Shown here in pieces: positions 47,067 through 57,699 of a stretch of 64,000 bases of DNA. How positions within the stretch are numbered: position 1 is the first letter of the stretch; every line of letters begins with the position of its first letter. Both the position numbers and the translations under genes were made by a program. This DNA is from Adiantum capillus-veneris. Taxonomy: Eukaryota; Streptophyta; Polypodiopsida; Polypodiales; Pteridaceae. A model generated the notes under the pieces. It did not search any database. It saw nothing but the letters and a program-made list of their open reading frames with translations, and was not told the DNA's origin. The stretch spans positions 109,635,141 to 109,699,140 of the forward strand of contig CM043942.1 of NCBI GenBank assembly GCA_014529385.2, given 5' to 3'.

Positions 47067-47458
47067 TGTTGTAACGCCGTGGCTTCGGGAGGGGTGGAGG
47101 AGGATGCCATGATGCTAGCTGCTAAGGTAGGAATGCAAAGAGTGCTAGAGCTCAAATGAGAGTGTTGTTAACCCTCACGGCTCACGGACACCCATCACCT
47201 ACGATGGACGCGTATTATGTATTTGGTAGAGTCAGGTACCGGGCTTGTCGGTCCAATAGGGAAAGGTAGAGTGATCGTCGATGAGAGGCGCACTTTAACT
47301 TGGACATTCAAGGGATTAGTTGGTTAAGCATGGGCGCCCAAGTGTGAATGGGGTGAGCTCCTATAAAAGCCAACTAAACCTAATTTTTACTCATTCTCTC
47401 ATTTGTGCAATTGAAGAGTGCTCTTGCTCCATCTCCATCTTCTTCTTCTTCACCTCCT

Positions 47459-47492
<34 letters not shown>

Positions 47493-47743
47493 GGAGAGTG
47501 TGTGTGCGATCGAGCATTACGAAGGCACGACGGCGGCGAAGCGGTTGAGCGCGGCACGACTACAGCTTCTTCTTCATCGCGGCGAGGAATCCACCACGAA
47601 GGCGAGCGTAGAGCGGTGAGTGACACACCCTTTGTTTTCTTGAGCTTGCTAGTTTAGGCTTGTTGTGTGCTTGGAGCCGTTTGTGGCTCGCATACGGTGT
47701 ATTGGCAAGTCCCTTGCTTCGACAGTGCGGCAAGGAGCGCACA
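47067..47743 (+). repeat. Element B 5' LTR (677 bp)
   Basis: It starts TGTTGTAACGCCGTGG and ends GCGCACA before a PBS. A TATA box (TATAAAAG) lies at 47362-47369. GA/GT tracts lie at 47460-47502. No second copy lies in the window. The five bases before it are GGGAG, and the target sequence is element A leader. Confidence 0.8.
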
Positions 47744-47747
47744 TTTT

Positions 47748-47764
47748 TGGCGCCGCTGCCGGGA
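47748..47764 (+). other. Element B PBS (tRNA-Asp)
   Basis: TGGCGCCGCTGCCGGGA matches the complement of the plant tRNA-Asp 3' end with one change, four bases after the LTR. Confidence 0.85.
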
Positions 47765-48172
47765 ATATGCCCTACACTAAGCTCGGTTAGCACTTTACGC
47801 TTCCTTGTGGTGTAATTTCTATCATAGGAAAGGCAGGGAAGGAGTGTGTGGAGATTTCTGTTTTATCTAGAAAATGACCAAGGATTATTCCTCAATTCAT
47901 AGGTGTCAAGGAGGTTAGAAGACATTGGAACGTTGATAATCCAAGGAAACATTTGATAGCACATGTTATGAAGAGAGAGGTTTGCATACTCATACACTTC
48001 TCATATTTAAATCTTTTATTTTTTCTGCCATATTCACAATTGTGAGTGGGGACCCATATCTCAAACTACTTATTAGAGGAGTTCAACTCTATGTTTATTG
48101 AAATTGAGGAAATGAGGGAAAGGTGGACTCGTAGAGGAACGAGAGAACAACCTTGGAACCGCTTAAATATTT
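47765..48172 (+). other. Element B leader or gag start, interrupted by Copia-2
   Basis: A stretch with short frames only. It resumes at 53549 after the Copia-2 duplication (TATTT). No palindromes like those in A or C were seen in the parts visible. Confidence 0.6.
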
Positions 48173-48827
48173 TGTTAAGTATGGAGCCTGATTTACCCTT
48201 GTAATTTTCTGTGGTAAAAGCGCACATTTGTAAGGCCCCCATTATGAGGAGAAGCCATCGTGCGTGAAGGAAAATCACTCACCGGAAACCAAAATTTTCA
48301 CGGACAAGAATCAGGGGCAACTTTAAAGGCCTCGGGGGCGGAGGCCCCCGAGACTTTTTTTTTCGCCGGAATATTATGGCCGGACGGCGACCAGAAAGTG
48401 GTCGGAAAACAACCGGTCGGGTTGCCGGTGGTCGGAAGTCAATGGCCGGTGGCCGGTGGTTGGAAGTCAATGGCCGGTGGCCAGTGGCCGAATTCACAAG
48501 CGAACTTGTCTTCTCAAGGGCGGCCACACATGGGCGGATTGGAGGGTCCGATTTGGACTTATTCGCACAAGGGCGGCTACACATGGCTGTCTCTCATAAG
48601 AGAGGGCAGCCCTTTTGGCCTATAAAAGGAGGCCATTTCTACACACATTTCATAGTGTGAAGTTGATGCAACAAGGTGAGTGTGAGGTGGTGAGAGTGAA
48701 GCAAGGCGGGAGCTCCATTAAGGGTATAATCCCTTTGTAAACTACTTTTTGTTTTGAAGTACTAAAGCCATTGAGTGGCTGCTTTCTCGTGGACGTAGCC
48801 CACATTGGGTGAACCACGTATATCGTG

Positions 48828-48876
<49 letters not shown>

Positions 48877-48921
48877 CTATAATCTCGTGTATATAAATCT
48901 GTCTCTCTCCATTAAGTAATC
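48173..48921 (+). repeat. Copia-2 5' LTR, 3' end deleted
   Basis: It matches the 3' LTR up to ATTAAGTAATC (48911-48921) and then joins the gag frame directly (AAGATTGAGAAG). The missing end corresponds to 53505-53543. A CT microsatellite at 48832-48873 is longer than that of the 3' LTR (about 53450-53457). TATA box at 48621, flanked by TGGCC and GGCCA. Confidence 0.95.
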
Positions 48922-48925
48922 AAGA

Positions 48926-49160
48926 TTGAGAAGTTCAACGGCAAAAACTACCAACATTGGAAGATGCAGATTGAAGACTATCTCTACCAGAAGGACCTCT
49001 ATTTGCCACTAGGCGGTCTTGCGAAGAAGCCCGCAACAATGGCAGATGAAGCATGGATTGTTCTTGATCGAAAGGCACTGGGAACAATCCGGTTAAGCTT
49101 GGCGTCAACGGTGGCCTTCAATGTTTCGGAGATGAAGACCACGGAGGATTTCTTATGAAG
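48926..49160 (+). pseudogene. Copia-2 gag start, lacking its beginning
   Basis: The frame opens without a start codon at IEKFNGKNYQHWKMQIEDYL, the conserved beginning of copia gag. It shifts by one base at about 49150 into the main frame (TTEDFL to MKRLFNLKM). Confidence 0.85.
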
Positions 49161-52100
49161 CGCTTGTTCAATCTAAAGATGACAGAGAATGGTTCAGTTG
49201 CAGAACACCTAAATGACTTTAACACAAACATAAGTCAACTTCGATCAGTGAAAATCAATTTCGATGACGAAGTGCGAGCTCTCCTTATACTATCATCTCT
49301 ACCGGATAGTTGGGACAGTCTTGTGATGGCTGTAAGTAATTCTATCTCTAGCACAAATACTCTTAAGTTTGATGATGTTGTGGGTGTTCTCCTAAGCGAT
49401 GAAATGCGAAGGAGAAGCACAGGAGAATCATCAAGTGTTGCACTATCAGTGGAAACAAGAGGAAGGCTTAAGGAGAGGTTCAAAAACCAAAAGGGTCATG
49501 ATTGCTCAAGGTGGAGCAAGTCACGCACAAAGTCAGTTCTTGAATGTTGGAACTGCGGCAAGAAGGGCCACGTCAAGAAGTATTGCTGGTCCAAGAAGAA
49601 GAAGGAGACAGAGTCTCAAGACAACAAGCCAACATCGGAGGCCAATGTGGCAGGTAAAGTAGAGCAAGATGCTCTAATTCTCTCATTAGACAATGTGTCT
49701 AATTCCTGGATAGTAGATTCCGGGGCTTCATTCCATGTGACACCACACAAGCAACATTTCCAAGACTACACCAAAGGTAATTTTGGGTATGTATACTTGG
49801 GAGATGATGAAGCTTGTGAGATTGTCGGCAAAGGTACAGTTTCTGTCAAAACTGCTAACGGAAATGAATGGAAGCTTAAAGATGTTAGGCATGTTCCTTC
49901 TCTTCGCAAAAAATTGATCTCTACAGGACAATTGGACGATGAAGGTCACAACATTGCATTCGGAAACAAACGGTGGAAGATCTCAAAGGGATCTTTGGTG
50001 GTTGCCAAGGGTGAAAAAGTCGGTACACTTTACTTGTGTACTGTTAGCACGCAACCTTCAGCTTGTGGAGAAACTATAGAAGTTGACAGTGCGGTGTGGC
50101 ACTACCGACTTGGGCATATGAGTGCCAAAGGAATGCAAATCCTTCAAACAAAGAATCTTCTACCAGGTTTGAAAGAAGTGGACTTAGAGTTCTGTGAAGA
50201 TTGTGTTTATGGTAAACAAAAGAGGGTAAAATTTCAAAAATCAGGAAATGAAAGAAAAAATAAAAAACTTGAGTTGGTTTATTCTGATGTTTGGGGTCCT
50301 GCAAGTACACCATCACTTGGTGTCTCATTGTACTATGTAACATTCATAGACGATGCGACTAGAAAAACATGGGTTTATGTCATGAAGAATAAATCCGATG
50401 TATTTTCCATATTTCAAAGGTGGAAAGCCTTTGTGGAGAATGAAACAGGTACCAAGGTTAAATGCCTCAGATCCGACAATGGAGGCGAATATTGCAGCCA
50501 AGCTTTTGAAAGCTTTTGTGCTAGCAATGGCATTCGGAGGCAAAGGACAACCCCAACGACACCTCAACAAAATGGAATTTCGGAAAGGATGAACAGAACA
50601 ATCATGGAACGAGCACGAAGCATGCGGCTACATGCAGGCCTACCGCTTGAGCTTTGGGAGGAAGCTGTAAGTACGTCTGTGTACTTAATCAATCGGTCAC
50701 CCTCAACGGCATTGGATGGGGGAGTTCCAGAAGAGGCATGGACAGGTAAACCGGTGAATTATGCATTTCTCAAAGTGTTTGGGTGTGAGGCTTTCATGCA
50801 CATAGATAGAAGCCTAAAATCAAAGTTAGATGCAAAGTCCAAAAAGTGTTTCTTCATTGGCTATGGAGAAGGAGACTTTGGGTATCGCCTATGGAATCCT
50901 GAAGATGGTAAAATCTTAAGGAGTAGGGATGTAATTTTTAACGAACAAAATATGTACAAAGATTACTTGGAAAGAAAACAAACAAAAGAAACAGGTGATG
51001 AGTACATGCAGCTTGAGGACGGTGAAGACTCAAGGACTGCAAACGGTGACAATGTGCAACAACGTCAACCAAATGAGGAGCCTCAACCTATTCCCCGAAG
51101 ATCTACAAGAGCAAGTAGACCTCCAGAAAGGTTTGTTCCTTCCTTCAACCATCTCTTGATCTCAGATTCTGGAGAGCCAGAATCATATGAAGAAGCTATG
51201 AAACATGAATCCAAAGAAGAATGGACGAAGAGCATGCAAGTGGAGATGGACTCACTGCATCGCAACCAAACATGGGAGTTGGTTGAGTTTCCTAAAGGTA
51301 AGCGGGCACTTCAAAACAAATGGGTGTACAAGGTGAAGGAAGAAGAAGGTGGGAAGAAAAGGTACAAGTCTAGGCTTGTGGTAAAAGGTTTTTCTCAAAA
51401 GAAAGGTATTGACTTCAATGAAATATTTTCTCCTATTGTAAAAATGAACTCAATTAGGCTTGTCTTAAGCCTTGTGGCTGCTCATGATCTAAATCTCGAG
51501 CAAATGGATGTAAATACGGCATTCCCTCACGGTGACTTAGAGGAGGAAATCTACATGCTTTAACCAAAGGGGTATGAAGTAAAAGGTAAGGAGAAAATGG
51601 TTTGCAGATTAAAGAAGAGCTTGTATGGTTTAAAGCAAGCATCAAGACAATGGTACTTGAAGTTTGATCGATGGATGTTGGATCATGGATTCACAAGATG
51701 CAACTTGGATCACTGCGTCTACACGAAGAATTTGGGAGATGGGAAATTCATCATCCTAATGTTGTATGTTGATGACATGTTGATTGCAAGTGCTAACATG
51801 CAGGACATCAAAGACCTAAAAGAGGAGCTGTCCAAATCTTTTTCAATGAAAGATTTAGGTGCTGCAAAGAGGATACTTGGTATGAAAATATCAAGGGACA
51901 AGACGAAGAAGACAATAAAGCTATCTCAAGAAGATTACATCAAGAAGGTACTAGAAAGGTTTGCAATGCAAAATGCAAAACCAGTTTCTACACCTTTGGC
52001 TGGTCATTTTAAACTAACGAAGGATATGTGTCCAAAGACGCAAGAGGAGATAGCCTATATGTCTAAAGTTCCATATGCTACGGCGGTATGTTCTCTAATG

Positions 52101-52727
52101 TATGCTATGGTCTGGACAAGGCCAGACATTGCACATGCAGTGGGAGTTGTGAGTAGGTTCATGGACAACCCAGGTAAAGGGCATTGGCAAGCTGTGAAGT
52201 GGATACTTAGGTATCTAAAAGGGACAACAACAAATGCTCTGTATTTTGGAGGAACTGATATTTTTCTAGAAGGGTATGCTGATGCAGATATGGCAGGTGA
52301 CAAAGATACTTGAAGAAGCACTACTGGCTATGTGTTCACGGTTGGAGGCACAGCAGTAAGCTGGGCTTTAAATCTACAGAAAGTGGTTTCACTTTCTACC
52401 ACGGAAGCAGAGTATGTAGCAATGATAGAGGCAAGCAAAGAAGTTATGTGGCTTCACAGATTCTTAGAAGAGCTTGGATTCAAACAAGACAATTCTGTCT
52501 TGTATAGTGATAGCCAAAGCGCTATCCATCTTGCGAAGAACTCAGCCTTTCATTCAAGGACAAAGCACATTGAGGTGAGATATCACTTCATACACACTCT
52601 TTTGGAAGAGGGACAGCTAAAGCTAGGAAAGGTGCATACAAGTGAAAATCCTACAGACATGTTTACAAAGGTGGTCAACAAGGAGAAGTTGAGCTTTTGC
52701 TCATCTTCAATCGGCATTCAAGGATAA
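49155..52727 (+). pseudogene. Copia-2 gag-pol polyprotein
   Basis: One frame, broken by TAA at 51561 and TGA at 52311. Domains: gag with zinc knuckle CWNCGKKGHVKKYC (about 49544); protease WIVDSGASFHVTP (about 49709); GAG-pre-integrase HYRLGHMSAKG with CEDCVYGKQ (50099-50220); integrase LVYSDVWGP, CLRSDNGGEY (about 50464) and TPQQNGISERMNR (about 50560); RT QNKWVYKVKEEEGGKKRYKS (about 51315), KGFSQKKGIDFNEIFSP and YVDDMLIA (51765); RNase H SLSTTEAEYVAMIEASKEVM (about 52398) and YSDSQSAIHLAKNS. The stops fit CAA to TAA and CGA to TGA. Because of these and the missing start and PBS, this copy cannot act alone. The domain set resembles the widespread Tnt1-type copia family. Confidence 0.95.
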
Positions 52728-52774
52728 GAAGCCAGAATGGAAAGCAGTCACAGGTTTGGTTTGGAGATCAGTCT

Positions 52775-52787
52775 CCAAGTGGGAGAT
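52775..52787 (+). other. Copia-2 polypurine tract
   Basis: CCAAGTGGGAGAT directly precedes the TG of the 3' LTR, the usual copia tract. Confidence 0.85.
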
Positions 52788-53543
52788 TGTTAAGTATGGA
52801 GCCTGATTTACCCTTGTAATTTTCTGTGGTAAAAGTGCACATTTGTAAGGCCCCCATTATGAGGAGAAGCCATCGTGCGTGAAGGAAAATCACTCACCGG
52901 AAACCAAAATTTTCACGGACAAGAATCAGGGGCAAGTTTAAAGGCCTCGGGGGTGAAGGCCCCCGAGACTTTTTTTTCGCCGGAATATTCTTTTTCGCGG
53001 GCATATTATGGCCGGACGGCGGTCGGAAAGTGGTCGGAAAACAACCGGTCGGCTGGCCGGTGGTCGGAAGTCAATGGCCGGTGGCCGAATTCAATGGTCG
53101 GTGGCCGAATTCAAAAGAGGACTTGTCTTCTCAAGGGCGGCCACACATGGGCGGATTGGAGGGTCTGATTTGGACTTATTCGCACAAGGGTGGCTACACA
53201 TGGCTGTCTCTCATAAGAGAGGGCAGCCCTTTTGGCCTATAAAAGGAGGCCATTTCTACACACATTTCATAGTGTGAAGTTGATGCAACAAGGTGAGTGT
53301 GAGGTGGTGAGAGTGAAGCAAGGCGGGAGCTCCATTAAGGGTATAATCCCTTTGTAAACTACTTCTTGTTTTGAAGTACTAAAGCCATTGAGTGGCTGCT
53401 TTCCCGTGGACGTAGCCCACATTGGGTGAACCACGTATATCGTGTGTACTCTCTCTACTCTATAATCTCGTGTATATAAATCTGTCTCTCTCCATTAAGT
53501 AATCTACTCAATTATCTATTTAGCTACGTCTTATTTCCTAACA
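52788..53543 (+). repeat. Copia-2 3' LTR (756 bp)
   Basis: Complete, TGTTAAG...CCTAACA. It holds repeated CCGGTGGCCG units and a TATA box at 53238. Compared with the 5' copy it carries an extra CTTTTTCGCGGGC segment near 52990. Confidence 0.95.
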
Positions 53544-53548
53544 TATTT

Positions 53549-56500
53549 GAGGCCAATCTTTCCTTCTCATGGTGATGGTGACCCTTCGTATAACAAATCA
53601 ATAAAAGGATACTTTTGTCTTTGGAAAGGTTTGTGGAGACAAGACACTATTGAAGGCCATTTAGGTATCAGAGTCTACTTAGGAGAGAGGTGACAAGGAA
53701 AGGAAAATACCCTATCAGGTAGAAAAGGAGCTTACAATGATTTCTACCCTCCTATCTAGGGTTAGAGAAATACATTTTTCCTAACCGGTGAAAACAAGGG
53801 CAAACTCGAAATTCTCCCGGATTTCAGGTCAAATTTTGAAGCTTTTACTGTTAATTACTGTTATAGAATTGATATTTTATTATTTATTGCAGCTCATAGG
53901 TGGAAAAGACTAGACCAAGCTAGGCCTATGCGAATGGATATATATATATATATATATATTGATAGCCGTTTTTCGGCTTTCCATAATTGCCATAGTAAGC
54001 TACCTCACCCTATCAAATCACTCAAACATTTTGGTTATCCCTACCATTTCACTGTACATAGGCGTGTGTGAGTTAGGGGACTTTCTCTATATTTTTTTAA
54101 AAACCCTTAATTAGCTAGTCACTGGGCTAGTTGAGCCAAAAAAATTTAAAAATAAAAATTATAAGTATATTATGGCCCATTTGTATGTAAATATTTCATT
54201 GTATATAGGGCCTAAATAAAAGGATTTTTCATAATTATTTTGGTATTTATTTAAATATTTCTACCTATGGTGTGTTATTTATGCTATGTACATTGACTCA
54301 CCATTACCATATTTTTTCTTACCATTTTGCATACTCTTTATTCCATATAAAAATAATTCCATGCAAGCTTCTCTTATTTTTGTTGTAACTCCATCCCAAC
54401 AAAAATCCAAAAAAACTAGTTTATGTATGTGTATATTTTTTTACTATTGTCATTTTTCCTTCCTACATCTATTCTCTATTACTCTCATAAATTAGACCAC
54501 CAAAAATATTCATCTTTTTATGGTAGACTTATAATGAGAGAGATTTATTTTGACCCTTTTATATTTTTTTGCACCTATATTATTTATATTTGACATGTAC
54601 ATATTTTTTTAGACCCCTCAATATTTGATTTTCTTAGTTGTACTACTCACTTATATCATGATCTCAACAATATCATCAATTATAGACCTACCAAATAAGG
54701 TCAAAGGTATGTGGCATGCATGCATGCACCATGGGGAGCTCACTCTTGGAGGTATTCAAAAGAAGCATCCAAAGAAGAACCTCACAAGGACCTTGTGCAG
54801 TGGAAAAAATAGTCGGTGTTACTGAATTTTTAAAGATCACATGCTCCCTGAATTTGAAAAGGTGATACAAGCAAAGGTTGTAGCTCGTGAGCTGAACTTT
54901 CACCTCAAATTTTTTTATATTTTTTTGAGCTTCGAGCTGTGAGCTATGATTTTATTGGTGGACCCCAGTTTGCCTATGCTATGCAGCCACACTCCCTCTT
55001 CCACTTTATCATTTTCCTCTTTCACACACACTCCTCCCTCTCCTTCCCACTCCCAAACCTGCAACTCCCATGTCCTAATTCACCCTCTTCACCATTGCAA
55101 CATCTCTCACACCTCCATAGCCTTCATCCTCCATTTCTACACCCTATGTGTCCCCCTTTCTCTCTACATATATGTCCATATTACCATACTCTCTTCAGCT
55201 TTGTAAAGAACTTCAAAAAATCAGCAAAAATCCAAGGATAACCTCTGCAAATGAATACTTTTATTATGAATTTTCCAAGGTTTGAAGATAACATAGCTTC
55301 ATCAACACGCGCTGCTTTGCCATGCTCACTGCTTCTTCTTCCGGTGCTGTAAAGAGGTGAATGTCAACTTCTCCAGAGCTTCAACCTCTCTTTACAAGCT
55401 CATCCCTTCTCTAACTTTTCTCATCATATATCTCACCATTTGGTGAATGATTTTGTAAATATTTTTTAGTGATAATTACTAACTACTAACCACTAACCTT
55501 ATTGTAAAATGCACCCTCTACTAGAGTGGGCACTCCCAAATTATTCACTCAATCCTCTCTTCTTTATCCTCAATAATTATCTTCCCATGAGCCCACATCC
55601 ATGTGACTCAAAGGACAAGAGAGACCCACCCTCATTAAAAAAAATAAAAATATGCATAATCTTTTATTCCTTCAAATAAACTTGATTAGGCCTAATCCTA
55701 ATTGAGGCTTCTAAAATCTATAAATAGAGCCCTTCTCTCCCTTGTAAATCATCACATGATCACACTACACCACACCATTCTCAACACATAACACACCACT
55801 CTTCAAGCCTAGTTGTGTAGAGTGTGTGCATCGTGAGTGCTCTATTCCATCATTACACATAGGTGCATAGAGAAGCTTGAAGTTAGTTATGCCATCTAGA
55901 GGAGTGGAGTGTATGCCATACTCTTCACCACACTTGTAGCCTACTCTTGTGCATAAATAAAATTTATAGTTTTGGGTGCAATTGTATGCTGCAATTACGA
56001 CTCTTCTCTCCAAATTGACTTGATAAGTTGGCTCATCAGGTGGTTGAAGGTATATTGTCCTTGAAGTTTGTTGTGCCATTTCATGCTTAGTGGTTTGAGG
56101 GCTTGTTGAATTGTTTGCCTAAAAGGTGAATTGTAAGAGAGTGCTCGGTGAGAGGGCTCCCGTGACCCTAAGACAATTTGTGTATTGGCAACAAGGTCAA
56201 GTTTTGTGTTGTCTCTCTATTTCTCATCAAGCTTTGTGTGTATCTAGTCTTTAAGGCTAAGACTGGGTTGCTCAAGTTGATTTGTGCTCTTTACCTCTCT
56301 CTGGCGTGGTGAATGTTTGTGTTTGGTGTGTGTGGCTATCTTGCATTCCCCTCTCTTTGTGCGTTTGAGTACAAGGAGATATCACGTGCATCCTAGTTTG
56401 CATCTACAACTAGGTGGTGCCCCTTTTCTTGTTTGGTTTCTGGCTGTGGGTTGTTGTTGTCTCTGATTGTGCTTGCCCCAGCCCCAATTGAGCAGCACGG

Positions 56501-56556
56501 GAGCCTCGAAGGGTATTTAGAGGCCGCTCTTCTTGTTGCCCGCCCCGGACCGCCTC
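53549..56556. other. Element B remainder and AT-rich sequence without recognisable genes
   Basis: Immediately after Copia-2 the sequence continues element B, but no gag domain is clear. From about 54000 it is AT-rich, with short unrecognised ORFs. A TA microsatellite lies at 53940-53960. About 90 bp at 53850-53938 is found inverted at 57222-57312. I see no RNA gene. The 3' LTR of element B is not in the window. Confidence 0.45.
53850..53938. repeat. Left copy of a distant inverted repeat
   Basis: GTTATAGAATTGATATTTTA through GCCTATGCGAATGGA matches the complement of 57222-57312 with about two or three changes. The copies lie 3.3 kb apart and face each other. Confidence 0.85.
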
Positions 56557-57200
56557 AATATATAATGAACATTTTATTATTCAAGTGCTCTTTATGAGCT
56601 TTGGCCATTTATGACCGGCCGGCCAGTTTGTACTCAATTTGACCATTCAAAAAATCTATAAATGAAATATGTGCAAGAGGGAAATGGTCACTCTTGCACA
56701 AGGGTAGATTGCACCCAGTGTCCATGTTGTTCTCCTATCCTCTCTTCTCTCTCGCCGTGCCGACGTAGCACTCCATTCTAGGAGGTGTGTCTGCATGCGC
56801 CCTATTGATCTCTCTCGCACTTTGTCTCCCTCTATTCATGTATCTTGCGATTATGCGTCTATGTGGTTGCCAGTTCATGTATCTCGCGATTATGCGTCTA
56901 TGTGGTTGCCAGGTATGTGGTTGCTAGGGAGACAGAGTGCGAGAGAGAGCAACAGGACACATGAAGACACACCTCCTAGAATGGAGTGCTACGCTAGCAC
57001 GGCAAGAGAGAAGAGAGGAGAGGAGAACAACACAGACACTGGGTGCAATCTTCCCTTGTGTAAGAGTGACCATTTTCTTCTTGCACGTGTTTCATTTATA
57101 GATTTCTTGAATAGTCAAATTGAGTACACACTGGCCGGCCGGTCATAAATGACCAAAGCTAATAAAGAGCACTTGAATAATAAAATGTTCAATATATATA
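56557..57200. mobile_element. Foldback element, about 644 bp with about 270-bp inverted arms
   Basis: Arms of about 56557-56831 and 56928-57200 are reverse complements with scattered changes. Shared blocks are GAACATTTTATTATTCAAG, ATGACCGGCCGGCCAG, CACTCCATTCTAGGAGG and CTCTCTCGCACT. The loop (56832-56927) holds two copies of a 38-bp unit (CATGTATCT, GCGATTATGCGTCTATGTGG). No coding capacity: the ORF across it is a shadow. It resembles MITE or foldback transposons. Target duplication is unclear because both edges lie in TA-rich sequence. Confidence 0.8.
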
Positions 57201-57221
57201 TATATATTTATTTATTTTTAT

Positions 57222-57312
57222 TTTTTCCATTCGCATAGGCCTAGCTCGGTCTAGTCTTTTCCACCTGTGAGCTGCAATAAATAATAAAATATCAATTCTA
57301 TAACAATTACAC
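57222..57312. repeat. Right copy of the distant inverted repeat
   Basis: Complement of 53850-53938. It lies just outside the foldback element, after AT-rich sequence (57195-57221). Confidence 0.85.
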
Positions 57313-57517
57313 TAAAAGTTGTGTAGATCTCCCGCTTTTCTAGAAGGTAAGCTCAAAATCTAATCGAGATTTTAGTCGGTTAAAGTACACTGGATCCACC
57401 CCAATTTTTTTCTAACACTGTATGCTGAGTAACCTATCTCTATCTTGATGAAGAATGACGAGTCATAAGGAGAAGGATTGTGTCTCCCTTAGTGCTTATG
57501 GTTGGGCTCCTTGACTT

Positions 57518-57630
<113 letters not shown>

Positions 57631-57699
57631 GTGTCCGTGTGAAAGAGGTCCAAAAACTCCCGAAAACAGTCCGTGGCATTGTGGACTATTTTTTAGGAG

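Larger units (their letters stand above)
48168..53548 (+). mobile_element. Copia-2, complete Ty1/copia insertion with 5-bp target duplication
   Basis: LTRs at 48173-48921 and 52788-53543 begin TGTTAAGTATGGAGCC; the second ends CCTAACA. The target duplication TATTT is exact at 48168-48172 and 53544-53548, so both outer edges are certain. The 5' LTR has lost its last 39 bp and the adjoining PBS and gag start. Coding follows the copia order. It is the youngest insertion in this cluster, since it sits inside element B, which sits in element A. Confidence 0.97.
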
